Assembly: GCF_000165425.1 (NCBI RefSeq) | Contig: NW_001799619.1 | Coordinates: 675,370-739,369 of the forward strand | Reading direction: 5' to 3' | Source: Paramecium tetraurelia | Taxonomy: Eukaryota; Ciliophora; Oligohymenophorea; Peniculida; Parameciidae | Length of the DNA stretch: 64,000 nucleotides | Program-made: the position numbers and the translations under genes | The notes under the pieces: generated by a model | Told to the model about the DNA's origin: nothing | Database searches by the model: none | The model's input: only the letters and a program-made list of their open reading frames with translations | Shown: piece by piece, positions 47,847 to 60,900 of the stretch | Position numbering within the stretch: the stretch's first letter is position 1 | Layout: each line of letters begins with the position of its first letter

Positions 47847-48751
47847 ATGGGCAATCAGGGAGGGATGTGTTGTCTTTCTAGGTAGAAGGAGAATCATGTT
47901 TTGAATAATGAATTAGTTATAATTCGAGAATATATGAATGTGAAAATAACGGTTAAATTGGGTGACATCTAGAAGGAATCTGGAGAAAGTGTAAGTAAGT
48001 TTCCCCCTCTATTCATAAAGTTTGTTTATATACAAATCCTGATAAAATTCCGTTATAGTAAAATATTATCCAATCGATTTACGACAATATCAGTAGAAGT
48101 ATTAATTATGCTTATCCTCTAGTTGGATATGAACAGGTCTATATTCAAAATTTAGAAATGAGTGCCTACAAGTGTATAACTTATTATCGAGTAAGAGTTT
48201 TTGAAGTATTATAAACCATTATATTGAGTCAGATAAAGATTTATTCCAATATTATAACGGGTTTAGAGAGTGGTAAATAATGCTTACAACATTATTAGTT
48301 TATCGTAGTTGAATGACGAAGAATTTAAAGATATTCTTATATGTGATTGTCCAATCAAATAAAGTAGAGCGTTTAGTTCCGAAGTATTGGTTAGATCAGT
48401 GATTGAGTATCAATATTTAATAACTTAGTTTTATTGATGAATCAAAAAGTAGATTGAATATCAGAAGCATAACCATGTTGAATTGTGATAAGAAGAGTGT
48501 AATCTGTAATGATTAATAATGAGTCCCGTTTTTTGAAATATGAACTAATCAAATAAATAGAAGAATCTAACGAGCCCATGATACGAAAGGAGAGGTAGAA
48601 CAAATTCATGAAATTTATTACTTCCACTAAGAGTATTACATCTGAAATGGGCAGATAATTAAAATGTGATTTCAGTTTGTAAGACTTCGATCTTGGAGAT
48701 GAATCTAAATTGGTACATGCTCTAAAATAGGATTAAATAGAAGAATAGTGA
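47847..48751 (+). CDS. Hypothetical protein with a possible N-myristoylation start
   Basis: MGNQGGMCC fits a myristoyl/palmitoyl N-terminus. A frame of 256 aa needs five introns (about 26, 35, 26, 22 and 25 nt), the last four predicted with moderate confidence. It reads GFRECLSQLNDEEFKDILIC, SSRFLKYELIKQIEESNEPM and a final FSLQDFDLGDESKLVHALKQ. All-helical, no family recognised. The tail after about 48540 is strongly supported; the middle exon borders are less certain. Confidence 0.55.
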
Positions 48752-48883
48752 ATAATTAAACAGGTAATTCTTAGTTATATCATAATTAATATCAATGCCA
48801 ACATACTCTCTCATTTATTCTTAAATTTTCAAATTAATTACTAAATTATTCAATTATCAATACATAATATATATATTATAAAT

Positions 48884-49526
48884 ATGAATAGAAAGAAAAA
48901 TACAACATCAGTTCCTACATTGCCTTAGAGTAAAATAAATCAATCATTATTGGTCCCTCCTCCATAAATAATGAGTCCAAATTAATCATATTCAACGTAT
49001 ATTCCACCTGAACCTAAATTCGATCCAAACGATTATATAACAGGATCGACAACTAAGAGAGACATCATTTTGTATAAGGAAATATTTGATTTTTTGGATT
49101 CAAACAACAATGGAGTTATTTAACCTATGGATTTGAGAAAGGCATTTGCAAGTGCCGGCAAATATTAACCAAAAAAATAAATTATTTATCAAATGATTGC
49201 TGACTTCGATCAAGATCAAAGTGGTATAATTGAATTTAGAGAGTTTGTGAGAATGATGTCGATGCATCCAGGAGAAAAGGATACAGATGAAGATTTTGAA
49301 AATATCTTTTATCAATTCGATTTAGATTACAAAGGTACTTAGCCAATCCCATAAACTAGGTTATATAACAATTGATGATCTCAGAGAGATGGCATCAGAA
49401 TGTAACGAGAATCTAAAAGATGAAGACTTAGAAAACATAATCAAAGCTTGTGATCCAGAAGGAAATGGCACTATTAGAAAATAAGGATTTATTAGGTATA
49501 TGAAAAGTCTACAAAAGAAAAATTGA
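48884..49526 (+). CDS. Centrin/calmodulin-like EF-hand protein
   Basis: Predicted 205 aa with one 25-nt intron (49335-49359). After a Pro/Ser-rich leader (LVPPPQIMSPNQSYSTYIPP) come four EF-hands. Loop 1 is DSNNNGVIQPMDL, loop 2 DQDQSGIIEFREF, loop 3 DLDYKGYITIDDL and loop 4 DPEGNGTIRKQGF. Loops 1, 2 and 4 keep the acidic first position, loop 4 has a basic residue late, and loop 3 has Tyr-Lys where acidic residues are common, so Ca2+ binding may vary. Centrins organise basal bodies, contractile fibres and the infraciliary lattice in Paramecium. Confidence 0.85.
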
Positions 49527-49800
49527 TGATATTTATAAGAATATTATACATTTATTATTTCTTATTTCAAATATGAAATGATGTTTTGCATCTAAATGAA
49601 ATATAATGACCTCAATTTAGGATATAATCGAAGTGGATATTAAATTTAAAATGTAAACATATTAATTACATTTAGGAATTGATTGCATTTGAATTAGAAA
49701 AAAATGATAAATTAAAATAGAAGAAGCATAAAGCTTGTTATGTCAGATTGAATTAATACTATGTACATTATTTATTTTTTAAACAATTAACACAAAAATA

Positions 49801-51537
49801 TCAATCTTTTTCGAGTAAGTTTAGTTCCACATCTTCAATTTTCTCTTCTTTATCATTTCTTTTCCTAAAAAAATAGACAAAACATTTACTATATATATAT
49901 AATTAGTGCCCACAGAAAAGGTAAAAGAGATATGAACCACCCAAAAACTATAAAAAATCCATCGTAATTCAAGGACCCTCTAATCTATTGAATCACTGAT
50001 ATTATCAATAGAATGACCACTGTAAAATGACAGAGTTTAACAATAGAAAATTCAATAAATGCTGGAATCTAAATATTACATTATTCTAAATCCTTTTTAA
50101 ATTTGCTAAATCTTTTAGGATTTCCAAAATAATAAACTTCAAATAGCAATCCTCCCATAAAAGAAATAGTAGTTCCATATAAATCTACAAATTCAAGTAG
50201 ATAAAATCCAATGTCAGTACAATAGATTGATCCTAAAATTCCTAATGCAATGCAGATTCCCAATCGAACTTATTGAACTGTCAGTTTATATCCAAACAAA
50301 AACACTTCTCCTAAACAAGCATCCTCTATTGTTCCAGCAATCAGATCCACAAATCCAAATTATGTATCAACTCCCAATAAAACAAGTACACAAAAGAATA
50401 AAATGCACCATAAATTTGGCATCGGCATCTATGCTAAAATGGCTGGATATAGAACAAATGCCAAATCTGGGCCAGATAACTAGTTATATAATGATAATTA
50501 CTGGCAATTCATCTATAGGAATGTTGAATCTAACACTAACATGTCCAATGTAACTAAACACAACTAATCCTGCAAGCATACCACATAAAGATGTAATAAT
50601 GGGAATAGCATAAGAGAAATTAGGTAGATTATCATCCTTCTTTCTATAGCTGCCATATAAGCATAGAATAGCCAAACCGACATTCATTTGAAAAATGACC
50701 TAATTAGCAGCATCTACCCAAACAGAGGGATTAAATAATTTAACAAAGTCTGGTTTAAATAAATAATAAATTCCTTCACTTGAACCTTCAAGCATTAAGC
50801 CCCTTATGAGTAGAATCATTAATAAAATATAAGGGGAAGTGGCTGTCACTATTGCAATTTTTCCTGAGGTTCCTACTCCTTCCCTAAAGTAATATACAAG
50901 AGTAAATACTTAATAATTAAATAGACAATTGTTAATGAAACCATATACGCAATAAGTAAACTCCATACTATTTCATCTAATATTAAATATTAAAAATTAA
51001 TACTTATGTTTGTGATTGAATCTGATATTTGAAGAATTTCACCATAAAAGTATGACTTAGAAAAAGGTTATTCTTCATTTATTACGCTTTCTAACCAAGG
51101 CAAGGGATATTTGAAGGAATCCCATAAAAATCGAAAGGAATAAGCCATGATTAAATTCTAGGATTAAATTAGAATTACATAATATGTAGAAACATATGAG
51201 GCTATTATGATGCCTATGAATCCAAAACCTGCTAATTTTGGTTTCTCTGAGGCAATAAGATGCGCAAATCCCATTCCTTTTGTTTATCCAAGTCCAACTT
51301 CAAGGAAGAATAATGGAATTGCAAGTGTGAAAACAAGAAGAAAGTAAGGAATAAGGAATGTTCCTCCTCCATTTTTAAAAACCACTAAATAGTTATTACA
51401 ATCTTACAATAAGGAAATCTCCAAACACTTCCGAAGCCTGCAGCAAAGCCTAGAGCGGTCATCATGAAAGTCCAAGAGTTTGTGAATTTCATTCTCTCTT
51501 CTTAATACTCTTCTAAGCTTTTATTCGATGGCAACAT
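49801..51537 (-). CDS. SLC6-type Na+-dependent neurotransmitter/amino-acid symporter, copy 1
   Basis: Predicted 546 aa with four introns (23, 26, 22 and 25 nt) that splice in phase. TM1 has [14 protein letters not shown] and then [16 protein letters not shown], the SLC6/NSS signature around the sodium sites. [43 protein letters not shown] and DTQFGFVD also fit. About 12 helices. Symporters of this family use sodium gradients to import amino acids or amines; substrate unknown. A second copy lies at 55807-57558 with a shared near-identical tract (see findings). Confidence 0.92.
50701..50877. repeat. Near-identical tract shared with 56716-56892
   Basis: This 177-bp part of symporter copy 1 matches copy 2 with only four differences by eye, while the flanks on both sides differ far more, at about one base in five. 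It covers the helix after TATSPYILL. Confidence 0.75.
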
Positions 51538-51638
51538 TAATTAAATTGATAAAAATGCAATTTAAGAATAGATTGTTAAAAAAAGATAACTTTAAAACAA
51601 ATAAATTCATTTTATACATAAATATACAAATCTAAAAT

Positions 51639-52797
51639 TCATTTGAATAAATCATTTTCCCAATAAGTCTAATCAAATTTATAGACTCTTGAATATCCAC
51701 CCTCTTCTCCAGTAATAAATCCTTTTCCATCAGGGAAGAATGCTAAGGCATTGATAGGTCCAATTTGATTAGGATCTATACATTTAATAATTTATTATAC
51801 TTAATAATTTTCCTACTTCCTCCTCATAAATTACGTTGCAAATGTGTATATCAAATCCTTAAAATTTGGTTCTGGCTGTTTCTCTTGCTGGAATACCACC
51901 AGCAACTATCAAATGAGGTTTTGGCTTTTGCTCAGTATTGAATAATGGTGAGATTGCAACAGCATTCATGGGTACTTCATATTTGAATTATCTCAACAAT
52001 TATAAAGTAGCTGGATCAAAGATCTTGCATCCATCGTTACCAGCAGTAGCCAAAATTGAAAAATCTTTGGCAAATGTAAATTGCTTGATTTCACCATCAT
52101 GCACTTATACTCTTCTAATTTCCTACTCTATTCATTATCTAGAATTAATATATACTTTATGGATAAGATAACAATAAGAGTTCTCCTTCAGTTGATGCCA
52201 TTACAATGGTTTGATTCAAATATCCCCAACTTGCTTGAGTAGTCTTGAATTTATCTGGAGTTATAAGAGTGTCTGTAATTTCCAATACATCTTATGTTTA
52301 TCTCAATTTAATCTTATCTAAGATTTCTTGCACTTTCAAGATCCGAGTCTCGTAATTGATTGTCGAAGTCATTGGTTAATATACCTATACATTATGCTTC
52401 CAATCTAATTACAATAATTAAATTTTCATCCCCAAAGGAGAAACTCAACCCATTTGGCCTTTCTCATATCAGCTGTTAATTTTCCAAGACTCTTTCCTCC
52501 ATTGATCTAAAAGAAATCAACAGAACCCTTAGATATCAATTAGTATTCTTTACTTCTAATGAACCACTCACTAATAATTCGCTATTATCTGTCAAATCTA
52601 ATGTCTTCACTGCACCACTTGCTTTATAATTTCCTAATCTAATTTTTGATCTCTCTAATTATATACCTTTCACCAGTCTCTGTCAACCAACAATTAATAC
52701 CACCATCTTATGAGGCAGTAAAGAATAAATCTCCATCATAATTGATTTTAACAGTCATTATAGCTCTGTCTGTACCTCTGACATGAAAAGGCCTCAT
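51639..52797 (-). CDS. eIF3i: Translation initiation factor eIF3 subunit i (WD40)
   Basis: About 340 aa, five introns (28, 26, 28, 28 and 25 nt). It starts MRPFHVRGTDRAIMTVKINY and has seven WD-like blades: GDLFFTASQDGGINCWLTET, GAVKTLDLTD, LVSGSLEGSVDFFQINGGKS, DGEIKQFTFAKDF, LATAGNDGCKIFDPATL, VPMNAVAISP and GPINALAFFPDGKGFITGEE. These match eIF3i, which forms part of the eIF3 complex with eIF3b and eIF3g. The exon lengths sum to one base more than a multiple of three: an extra base lies near 52430-52455. So this copy has a frameshift or a sequence error. Confidence 0.88.
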
Positions 52798-52814
52798 TTA
52801 ATTAATTTAATTTA

Positions 52815-53084
52815 TGGAAGAATAAGAAAATAGAAAATATAAAAGAATAAGAATAACTAAATAAAAAGAGCAATAAAGAAGGCACTTTTAAAAATAAGGA
52901 AAATTTTAGTTATATACTTAATGCATTTAAGACGTTGAGTGATTGGAACAGCTTTTTAACTTTTTTACGATTAGATGAGTCTCATGACGTTCAATAGCAG
53001 ATATTGAAAATTCTAATATTAGAAACTACATTATAAGAAATAATGATCAATTATGATTATAAAGAATGGAATTAAATAATTTGA
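52815..53084 (+). CDS. Possible short protein without clear start
   Basis: The stretch KENFSYILNAFKTLSDWNSF followed by LQEIMINYDYKEWNQII before TGA 53082-53084 looks like coding sequence, but ATG 52815 is one frame off and no splice donor fixes it. Either the true start or one base is missing in the A-rich leader. No family. Confidence 0.35.
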
Positions 53085-53131
53085 ATTAAGAATTGTTAGA
53101 AATAGTGTATTATAAGGACTAAATAAATAAA

Positions 53132-54424
53132 TCAACCATAATTAATTGCGCTTTTGGTTCTATGTGCATGTCTTCTTCTTCTGTGTCTTAAGACAACAGG
53201 ATCTTCTTCGTCTTTGAATTTTGGAGAGTTAATAATTATTCGCTAATTAATCAAATTCTTTTCATTAGGATTATTAGTATTAATATTAATATTTGTATCA
53301 TCTATTTAGAATGTATAATTTCTTATATGTCTTACTAATTTTGTAATACTCTATTTCTTCATAATTTTAATATCTGATTGCGCAACAACAACTAATTTCT
53401 TGTTTACATTATTATTTTTCGGGGAATTGAAAACAGGAGTCTTATCAAGTTAATTAGAACTAATTGAATGTCTTTCTTCTTCAGATTATATAGAATCATT
53501 CAAATATTGTTGTTTTTGGCTTTGCTCAATAATCCTTTGTTGGAACTTAGAGGGCACAATCAGACTCTAATGTTTTATCCTGTTTTCATGATTTAAATTT
53601 TTCATGCTATGAACTTTAGTGTTATATAAAATCAATTATTTTTTTAGTGCTAGTGATGGGTTTACTAAAGATTATAAAGATTTAATGTAATAAAAGGCCT
53701 TCTCATATTGCCATTACTTAATTTTTATTAGATATGCTATCATTACAGCTGTACTCCAATTTAATCCATTCTAACAACATACTAATATCGAAGAACGTTT
53801 GATTTCATTCTAAATCAGTTGGCAAGTCTTTTCAAAAATATTTATAGCCTCTCCAATGCCATCATTTAGTCTCTAAATCATTTTATCAATAGTACATGAT
53901 AGGTAGCATACTCTATAAATTTAGTATGATTTTATTATCCAATAACTATAATAGTTCGAATGTTCTTTAATTTAAAGTATTGAATAGATTCCAAGGCAAG
54001 AACATTCCCTTAGTATATTTTGTGGAAGCGTTCCTCAAGTACTGTGAAGAGAAAGGCTTAGTTAAGCATATAGAAATGTGAACCAAATAAAAGATTATTA
54101 TATTTCTTAGATATTGATTTATTATCCAAATAATACTTCATAGGTTATATTTGATGTTGTGATTTCTCTATCTAAAAACACAACATTTTCTCAATGATCA
54201 ATATATTATCAACTACAAAAGTGAGATTAATTTCGTTAAAAAAAATAATGTCATTCGCATCCTCATCGGACAAACCATTTATCAAATAATAATCTAAAAT
54301 ATTGGTGAGGTGGAATTTACAATGTCTATCAACTAAATTCTGTACAAAAGAGTAAATAATAATTCGATTATTCACTAAAAAATAAAATTTGAAGCTTGTT
54401 ATGCCAAGTTATTACGACAACCAT
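53132..54424 (-). CDS. Predicted inactive dual-specificity phosphatase (pseudophosphatase)
   Basis: A frame of about 420 aa ends at TGA 53132-53134, with one sure intron (23 nt, predicted near 53895). It contains RSSILVCCQNGLNWSTAVMI, which lines up with the HCxxGxxRS signature of DSPs. The catalytic Cys is kept but the preceding His is Cys and the essential phosphate-binding Arg is Trp. NPSLALKKQL follows as in active DSPs. The N-terminal about 220 residues are helical. The C-terminal about 100 residues are Asn/Arg-rich with RHRRRRHAH near the end. The start is uncertain: the ATG at 54424 is in another frame. Confidence 0.7.
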
Positions 54425-54426
54425 AA

Positions 54427-55654
54427 ATGAAAGATGTCTTGTGTTGGTCTATGGAAATGAATGCTCTGATTTGGATAGAATAAATATTTGATTATTAACA
54501 TGCAGCGGATTTATTGCTGAATTATTAGAAGTTTTACTTTGAGGAGTATAAGAATATTTATAGTGTTTAAATGGATAAATAATATTAATTTAAGAATTTA
54601 GTGAAATTAGAATGAATTAGTAAGGCCATAACAATGGTTATAGCAAAAAATCTATTGAAAATATCATATTTAATATTAAATTATTACATATGAGTATCCA
54701 TGAATAGTTGTTACAAATGGTGACAGACGTAAGTAGTTATAAGTGTATGTAGATTTGCAGCTCACTTAAATAGGAACCAGCTGTAACAAAGGTGTAGAGT
54801 ACACAAGAGATTCTGAATGCACTCAAACTTCTAATCTTTATACTACTCGAATTAGTATCTCAAAACAAAAGCCTCGAATATGATGAATTAGAAAAGGCAG
54901 TCTAAAAAGCTGAAGCAGAGATTCGTTCTCATGTTAGGGTATCATAGAAGGCATAATTGTAGTTAGAATAATAGATGAAACTTTACACTGATAACCTATA
55001 AGAGAAGATTGAACAACTTGAATTGGAAAAGCAATAAATAGAAGTACAATAATTGTCATTAAAATTTAGTAAGATCGTAAGGCATCAACTTTACAATTAA
55101 ATTTTTTATCTTCCAAAGAAATGGAAAAGAAGCCATCCAATTTGTCTCAACAACGTGAAGGAAGCCCAAACGTAGTTAAGAAATCTTACATAATGGGCAA
55201 TTAGATATATCATCGGCAACATTAATCTAACTTAATCACTTATCAAGATTAGCAAATACCCAATAAAACTACATCTTAGGAACCTATAAATCGTGAACGT
55301 AGAAGTGCCAACACTCAACATATCAGTTACATTCCAGGAAAAGGACTCCCATTGAAGAACAATGTCTCTCATTAAAATAACTCTATCCACAATCCACCAT
55401 CAAATAGAAAAGATGATAGAAATAAATCCCAATAATCTCAAGAAAGAGTCATTGATAAAAGCTAATCATTATTAAAATCTTAGAATAGCTACTCCTACAT
55501 TAAAATGTATAATATTTAAAAATTGATTATAAATAAAAATCAGAATGACAATATTAAGTAAGCTACTTAATTAACATAGTAAACCAAAAGGTATTAGTAA
55601 ATAATCATATTTTAGCAAAACCATTCATGGAGTATGTAACAATATTTTAGATGA
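54427..55654 (+). CDS. Coiled-coil protein with Gln/Ser/Asn-rich tail
   Basis: Predicted 393 aa with two introns (about 20 nt near 54603 and 26 nt near 55048). Residues about 20-90 are helical, about 130-210 form a coiled coil (ILNALKLLIFILLELVSQNK, LQLEQQMKLYTDNLQEKIEQ), then a disordered tail (SNLSQQREGSPNVVKKSY). No family. Its start is within a few bases of the minus-strand ATG at 54424. Confidence 0.6.
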
Positions 55655-55806
55655 ATCTCATTATAAAAAGAAATGATAATAAATATTAATAATATTAATT
55701 TTTGAGTTCTTATCCATTCGTATATTCCCTAATTCATCATTGCTCTATTTAATATCAAATTATCATTTTATAATAATTAATTAGTTACTCATAATTAATT
55801 TTAAAA

Positions 55807-57558
55807 TCACTATTATACCTGCTTAGTCAATAATTCTATATCTAAATCATTATTGCTCATGTCTATCTTATTGCGATTTCTATAATAATAAAATAGAAAT
55901 TACTCTATATAAATCTTGATGGCAGCTATAAATGGCGAGAAAGAAATAAACCAGCCAATCAAAACTACATGAAATGAATAATCAAGAGAACTTTTGATTT
56001 ATGATATAACGGATATTATAAGCAATACAATAACAGTATAATGGCAGAGTTTTGTTAATGAAAATTCAATTAGCCAAGGAACGTAATTCCCATATTTCTC
56101 TAAATCCATTTTCAATTTTTCAAATCTCTCTTTTGATCCAAAGTAAAATACTTCAAATAGTACTCCCAACATAAATGAAACATTAGTTCCAAAAGTATCC
56201 ACAAAACTCAATAAATAAAATCCAATATCTGTGCAATAGATTAAACCTATCACTCCTAATATGCTGCAAACACTTAATCGAACTTGTTGAACCGTCAATT
56301 TATATCCGCAAACTATCACTTCTCCCAAATAAATGTCTTCTATTGTTCCTGCAATTCCATCTACAAATCCAAATTAAGTATCAATCCCCAACATTAATAA
56401 TACTAAAAAGAATAAAATGCACCATAAATTTGGCATTGGCATCTAGGCCAAAATTGCTGGATATAAAACAAATGCCAAATCTGGACCAGATAACTAATTA
56501 TTGTTGTCATAAATACAGGTAATTGTGAAATTGAAACGTTGAATTTAAAACTAACATGTCCTATATAACTGAATACAACTAAGCCGGCTAACATTCCACA
56601 TAATGCAGTTAACAAAGGTATCGCAAAAGAAAAATTAGATAAATTGTCATCCTTCTTTCTATAACTACCATATAAACAAAGAATGGCTTGTCCAACTGAC
56701 ATTTAAAATATGACTTAATTAGCAGCATCTACCCAAACAGAGGGATTAAATAATTTAACAAAGTCTGGTTTAAATAAAAAATATATTCCTTCACTGGAAC
56801 CTTCAAGCATTAAGCCCCTTATGAGTAGAATCATTAATAAAATATAAGGGGAAGTGGCTGTCACTATTGCAATTTTTCCTGATGTTTCAACTCCTTCCCT
56901 AATTATGAATCTATAAATATTACTTTATACAAAAGTATACTATTATTAATGATACAATATATGCAATAAAAAGACCCCAAATTATATGATCTATTGTATT
57001 TTAAATTTAAATTACTTAAATCTGTTATGCATGTGGAAATCTAAACAATAGAATCGTAAAAGTAATCTCTAGAAAAGGGTTTATTTTATTCAATTATGCT
57101 CTCCAACCATGGTATTGGGTACTTGAATGATTCCCACAAATATCTCAAAGAATAAGCCATAATTAGATTCTACTTTCTGTGATATATTTTACATAATATG
57201 TGGATATATATGCGCAAATTACTATTCCAACATACCCAAATCCTTTTAACATAGGTTTTTCAATGTCTAATAAATGAGCCATACCAATTCCTTTACATTG
57301 TCCCAAACCAACTTCTAAAAAAAATAATGGGATAGCCAAAGTAAAAACCAAAATAAAGTAAGGTATTAAAAATGTGCCTCCTCCATTCTTGAATACAACT
57401 AGTCAGTTTATTATAATCAAATATATACGATAAGGAAATCTCCAAACACTTCCAAAACCTGCAGCAAATCCTAACGATGTAAGCATAAAGGTCCATGAGC
57501 TTGAGAACTTCATTCTGATTTCCTAATATCCTTTTAAACTTTGTCTAGATGGTTACAT
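55807..57558 (-). CDS. SLC6-type Na+-dependent symporter, copy 2
   Basis: Predicted 549 aa with four introns (30, 25, 23 and 24 nt). TM1 [14 protein letters not shown] and [49 protein letters not shown] and [12 protein letters not shown] follow the same SLC6 pattern as copy 1. Overall similarity to copy 1 is high but with many differences, except in one tract of about 177 bp that is nearly identical. Both copies lie on the same strand, separated by about 4.3 kb. Confidence 0.92.
56716..56892. repeat. Near-identical tract shared with 50701-50877
   Basis: Counterpart of the tract in symporter copy 1, from TAATTAGCAGCATC to TTTTTCCTGA. The difference pattern suggests gene conversion. Confidence 0.75.
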
Positions 57559-57931
57559 TATTTAATAATTAATTATTGCTATTAAGAACAAATACTCAAA
57601 ACTTGTATTATTCTGAAATTATCGTTATTAAAAATATTAGTACAATGTTAAGATTATTCAACAATTCAAAAAAAAAAATTATTGAAATATATATAACTTC
57701 TACTCTTGAACTGATAAGAGTGCGAAATCTTTATCATCTAGTGACTTATAAAGACCCATAATTGCATTGAAATCTTTTTACAAGCTTACATAGAAACTAG
57801 TTAACGTATAACCTCAAACTAATTTTATAGGTTTTTTAATACAAAACAGCATTGTAGATAAATAGTATGATAATAATGAATATTATTTATTTAAATCTGA
57901 ATAAAAAATTAAAAAAAAATGATTAATATAT
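57559..57931. other. 373-bp AT-rich spacer between divergent genes
   Basis: Likely holds promoters of the symporter and the large surface-protein gene. No RNA gene or long frame. Confidence 0.45.
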
Positions 57932-60900
57932 ATGAAGACATTTTACTTTTTACATTTCTTTTCATTTTTAGAGACCATACACACTTAATATCTCACATCT
58001 GTTGATTCTTTCTTTTAAACAAAGGAAACAATCTTAGCACTAAACGGGGAGATTACAAACGATTTTGGGATAGTTTTTGGAATTTGGTCTAAGTACAATC
58101 CCTTAAACAAAATATCATAAGGAGGGATTATCGGAGTGATGGATAGCAATTGTTTTCATTAAATGAATTTTATGAGGGAATCTTTCGGATAATTAGAATT
58201 ATTATATTACGATTGTCTTTACCCTGAAAGCTAAACAATTAAGAAAATTCTAGCCTACAATACTGCAGAAGGATTGTAACATGTCTATAAAGTGGAGATT
58301 GACACATTCGAGTATGAGAATGTTTGGTATTTATTTGAATTACTTTATTCACCATCTGCTAATAAGCTTGAAGTAATCATGGTAAAAGAAGATCAATTTG
58401 TATTACATAAATTGTTAGATGTGAACATAATCAAAACAGAAAACTTAATCTTAACGATTGGAAGTGATCTTATTGTACAAAATTCAAATATAGAATCTAT
58501 AGAGGTCGGATCAAGATTTTCATATTTTCCAGGGTAAATAAAATTACTAAAGGTAAATCAGAAAATTATTACAAAATTAGACCCTTAAATATTGGGAAAA
58601 GCAGTGTATGTATTATTTTTTGATACAATATCTGAATAATAGTGCAAATAAAATAATTAATATTCTCTTTTAGATCAAGATATAACTTGGTTGGATAAAA
58701 AGATTTTTCTCTCCTAAAACGTAAACATTAATTCATTTACATTTTCTGGTTGGTATAAAATCAAAGAAATTCATTAATTTGATGATAAGTTTACTTTTTA
58801 ATTTTTGAGGATAATGCCAAATTTTGAAAATGATTAATTCTCTAATCCTAATTTATCACCCTTTTAATTATTCTATAAAATATCTTCTAATAGTAATAAA
58901 ATTTTAATCACTACTTATAGTTATAAATTTCCCTCTATTACCTTAGATTTTACTAATATCGATAATGCTTTTATTATTTCAAAAGAATTCGAAATATTAC
59001 ATAAATTTACTTTTTGGCATTACTTACTAGTTAAATTAGTAGATGATTAAATCTTTATTTCTATTACATTTTATGATTCGCCTGTTATTTATGAATATTC
59101 TGATTTTTATAAAGTAAAACAATTCCACAACATATAATTTAAATTGCTTTAAGGAAATTTAGAAAATTCTGCTTTAAATTACATTAATATATAAACAAGA
59201 AATTAATATTTTTATAATTGTTAATTTTAAATAGAACAGCAAAAGTGTCATTATAGTTGTAAAGAATGTGATGGTCCAACAGAAACAGATTGTTTATCAT
59301 GCCCTGAAGAATCTTCAAGAATATATCAATCATAATATAAATCATGCATATGCCCTCATTAATATTATGATGATAAAGTTAATTAGAATTGTAAATCTTA
59401 TAGTGATTTATTACTAATAATAAATGAAATGCAAATAGAAAATGGATGCAAATTTGGTTATTTTGAATTCGATGATTCATGTTAGGCATGGTAAATATTT
59501 GTTTATATCAAGCCCTTCTATAATATCTAATTCATTAACAACATGTCTAGAGTGCATCTAAAATGTAAAGGGATGGAAGCAAAATTCATATTGTTAAACT
59601 ACTCTTTACATAAATTCAAATGGATATACAGTAAAAACTATATCTGAAGAGGATTATAATTACTATGTTTTTGATGGATCGGAATTTTCAATTTGTAGAT
59701 TTTGCGATTAATCATCCTTGTCAAATCTTGATAATTTATACCAAGACTTTAATTTTTTAACTTCAAAATTTATGTTATTTTGTAAATTTAACAACAACAT
59801 TTTTGATACATCATTTATCAATGATATTTGCTTTGAATGTAATTTACCTAATTGTCGTATTTGTTCCTTAGAAATAACACATATTAGATGTATTTAATGC
59901 AAAATTTCTTTTAACTTAATAAATGGAATCTGTACAAATAAATTTGAAGTTCAAAAAAATAATAGTTGCATTCCTCCTTTATACAAAAATTCTAATGGAG
60001 AATGCAAACGATGCATACTTGCAAATTGTAAATATTGTTTTGAATTTAATAAAATCGACTTATAAAAATCCACTTTGCATGCAGGCTTTAATAAATTTGA
60101 TTCAGATGAAAATCTAGCTCTTGGATGTGCACTTTGTGAAGAAAATTTTATTTATGATTTTATTATTGGAGAATGTATTTAGAAATAATCATCTTTGCCT
60201 AACTGCATAAGATCTTTTATTAATCTAGAAAATTAAGAAATATGCACTTTATCATCAACTGATTTTAATATTGCACCAGAAATAATTAATTGTAATAAGT
60301 TTATCTAAAACTGTTTATAATGTCTTTTGACTCCACAATCTGTAATCAAATGTATCATTTGTTAAAGTGGATTTACTAGTTCCATAAATCTAGGAAATTG
60401 TTATCCAAATTCATTTGCTGATGCAAAGGTAGTGATTGAGGGGTAGACATAAAATTTTGATGCTTGGGTTTAGAGAGTTTAAAGTTTTATGATGAAATTT
60501 CTACCAAATTAGTATTTTTATTTAAGACCATATGATGAATAAACTCTTTTATAATTTTAAGTTGAATGTAAGGAAGGATACAAGTTAAATTTTTAATAGG
60601 ATTGTAAAAAATATTGCACTTCTGATTGTTTGGAATGTCTATAATCAATTAATTCTGATTATTTTACTTGTGCAAAATGCCCATTAAATTAATACTATTA
60701 ACCCATTCTTAGTGAAGCAGATGGCTAATGCTTAGAATGTGCTGAATTGTGTGAAGTTTGTGAAAGACGATCCGAAGCAGAAATTTATGTAAGCAAATTT
60801 AATTAATTTAGAAACTAAATCCAAACTTTAAGATTAATGAGATAAATAGAAAATATACAAATAAATGTATCAGAAAAATTTCAAACCCAAACGTACTTAT

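Noticed and set aside
50227-50553. Open frame opposite symporter copy 1
   Set aside because: Antisense to conserved transmembrane coding sequence; a shadow.
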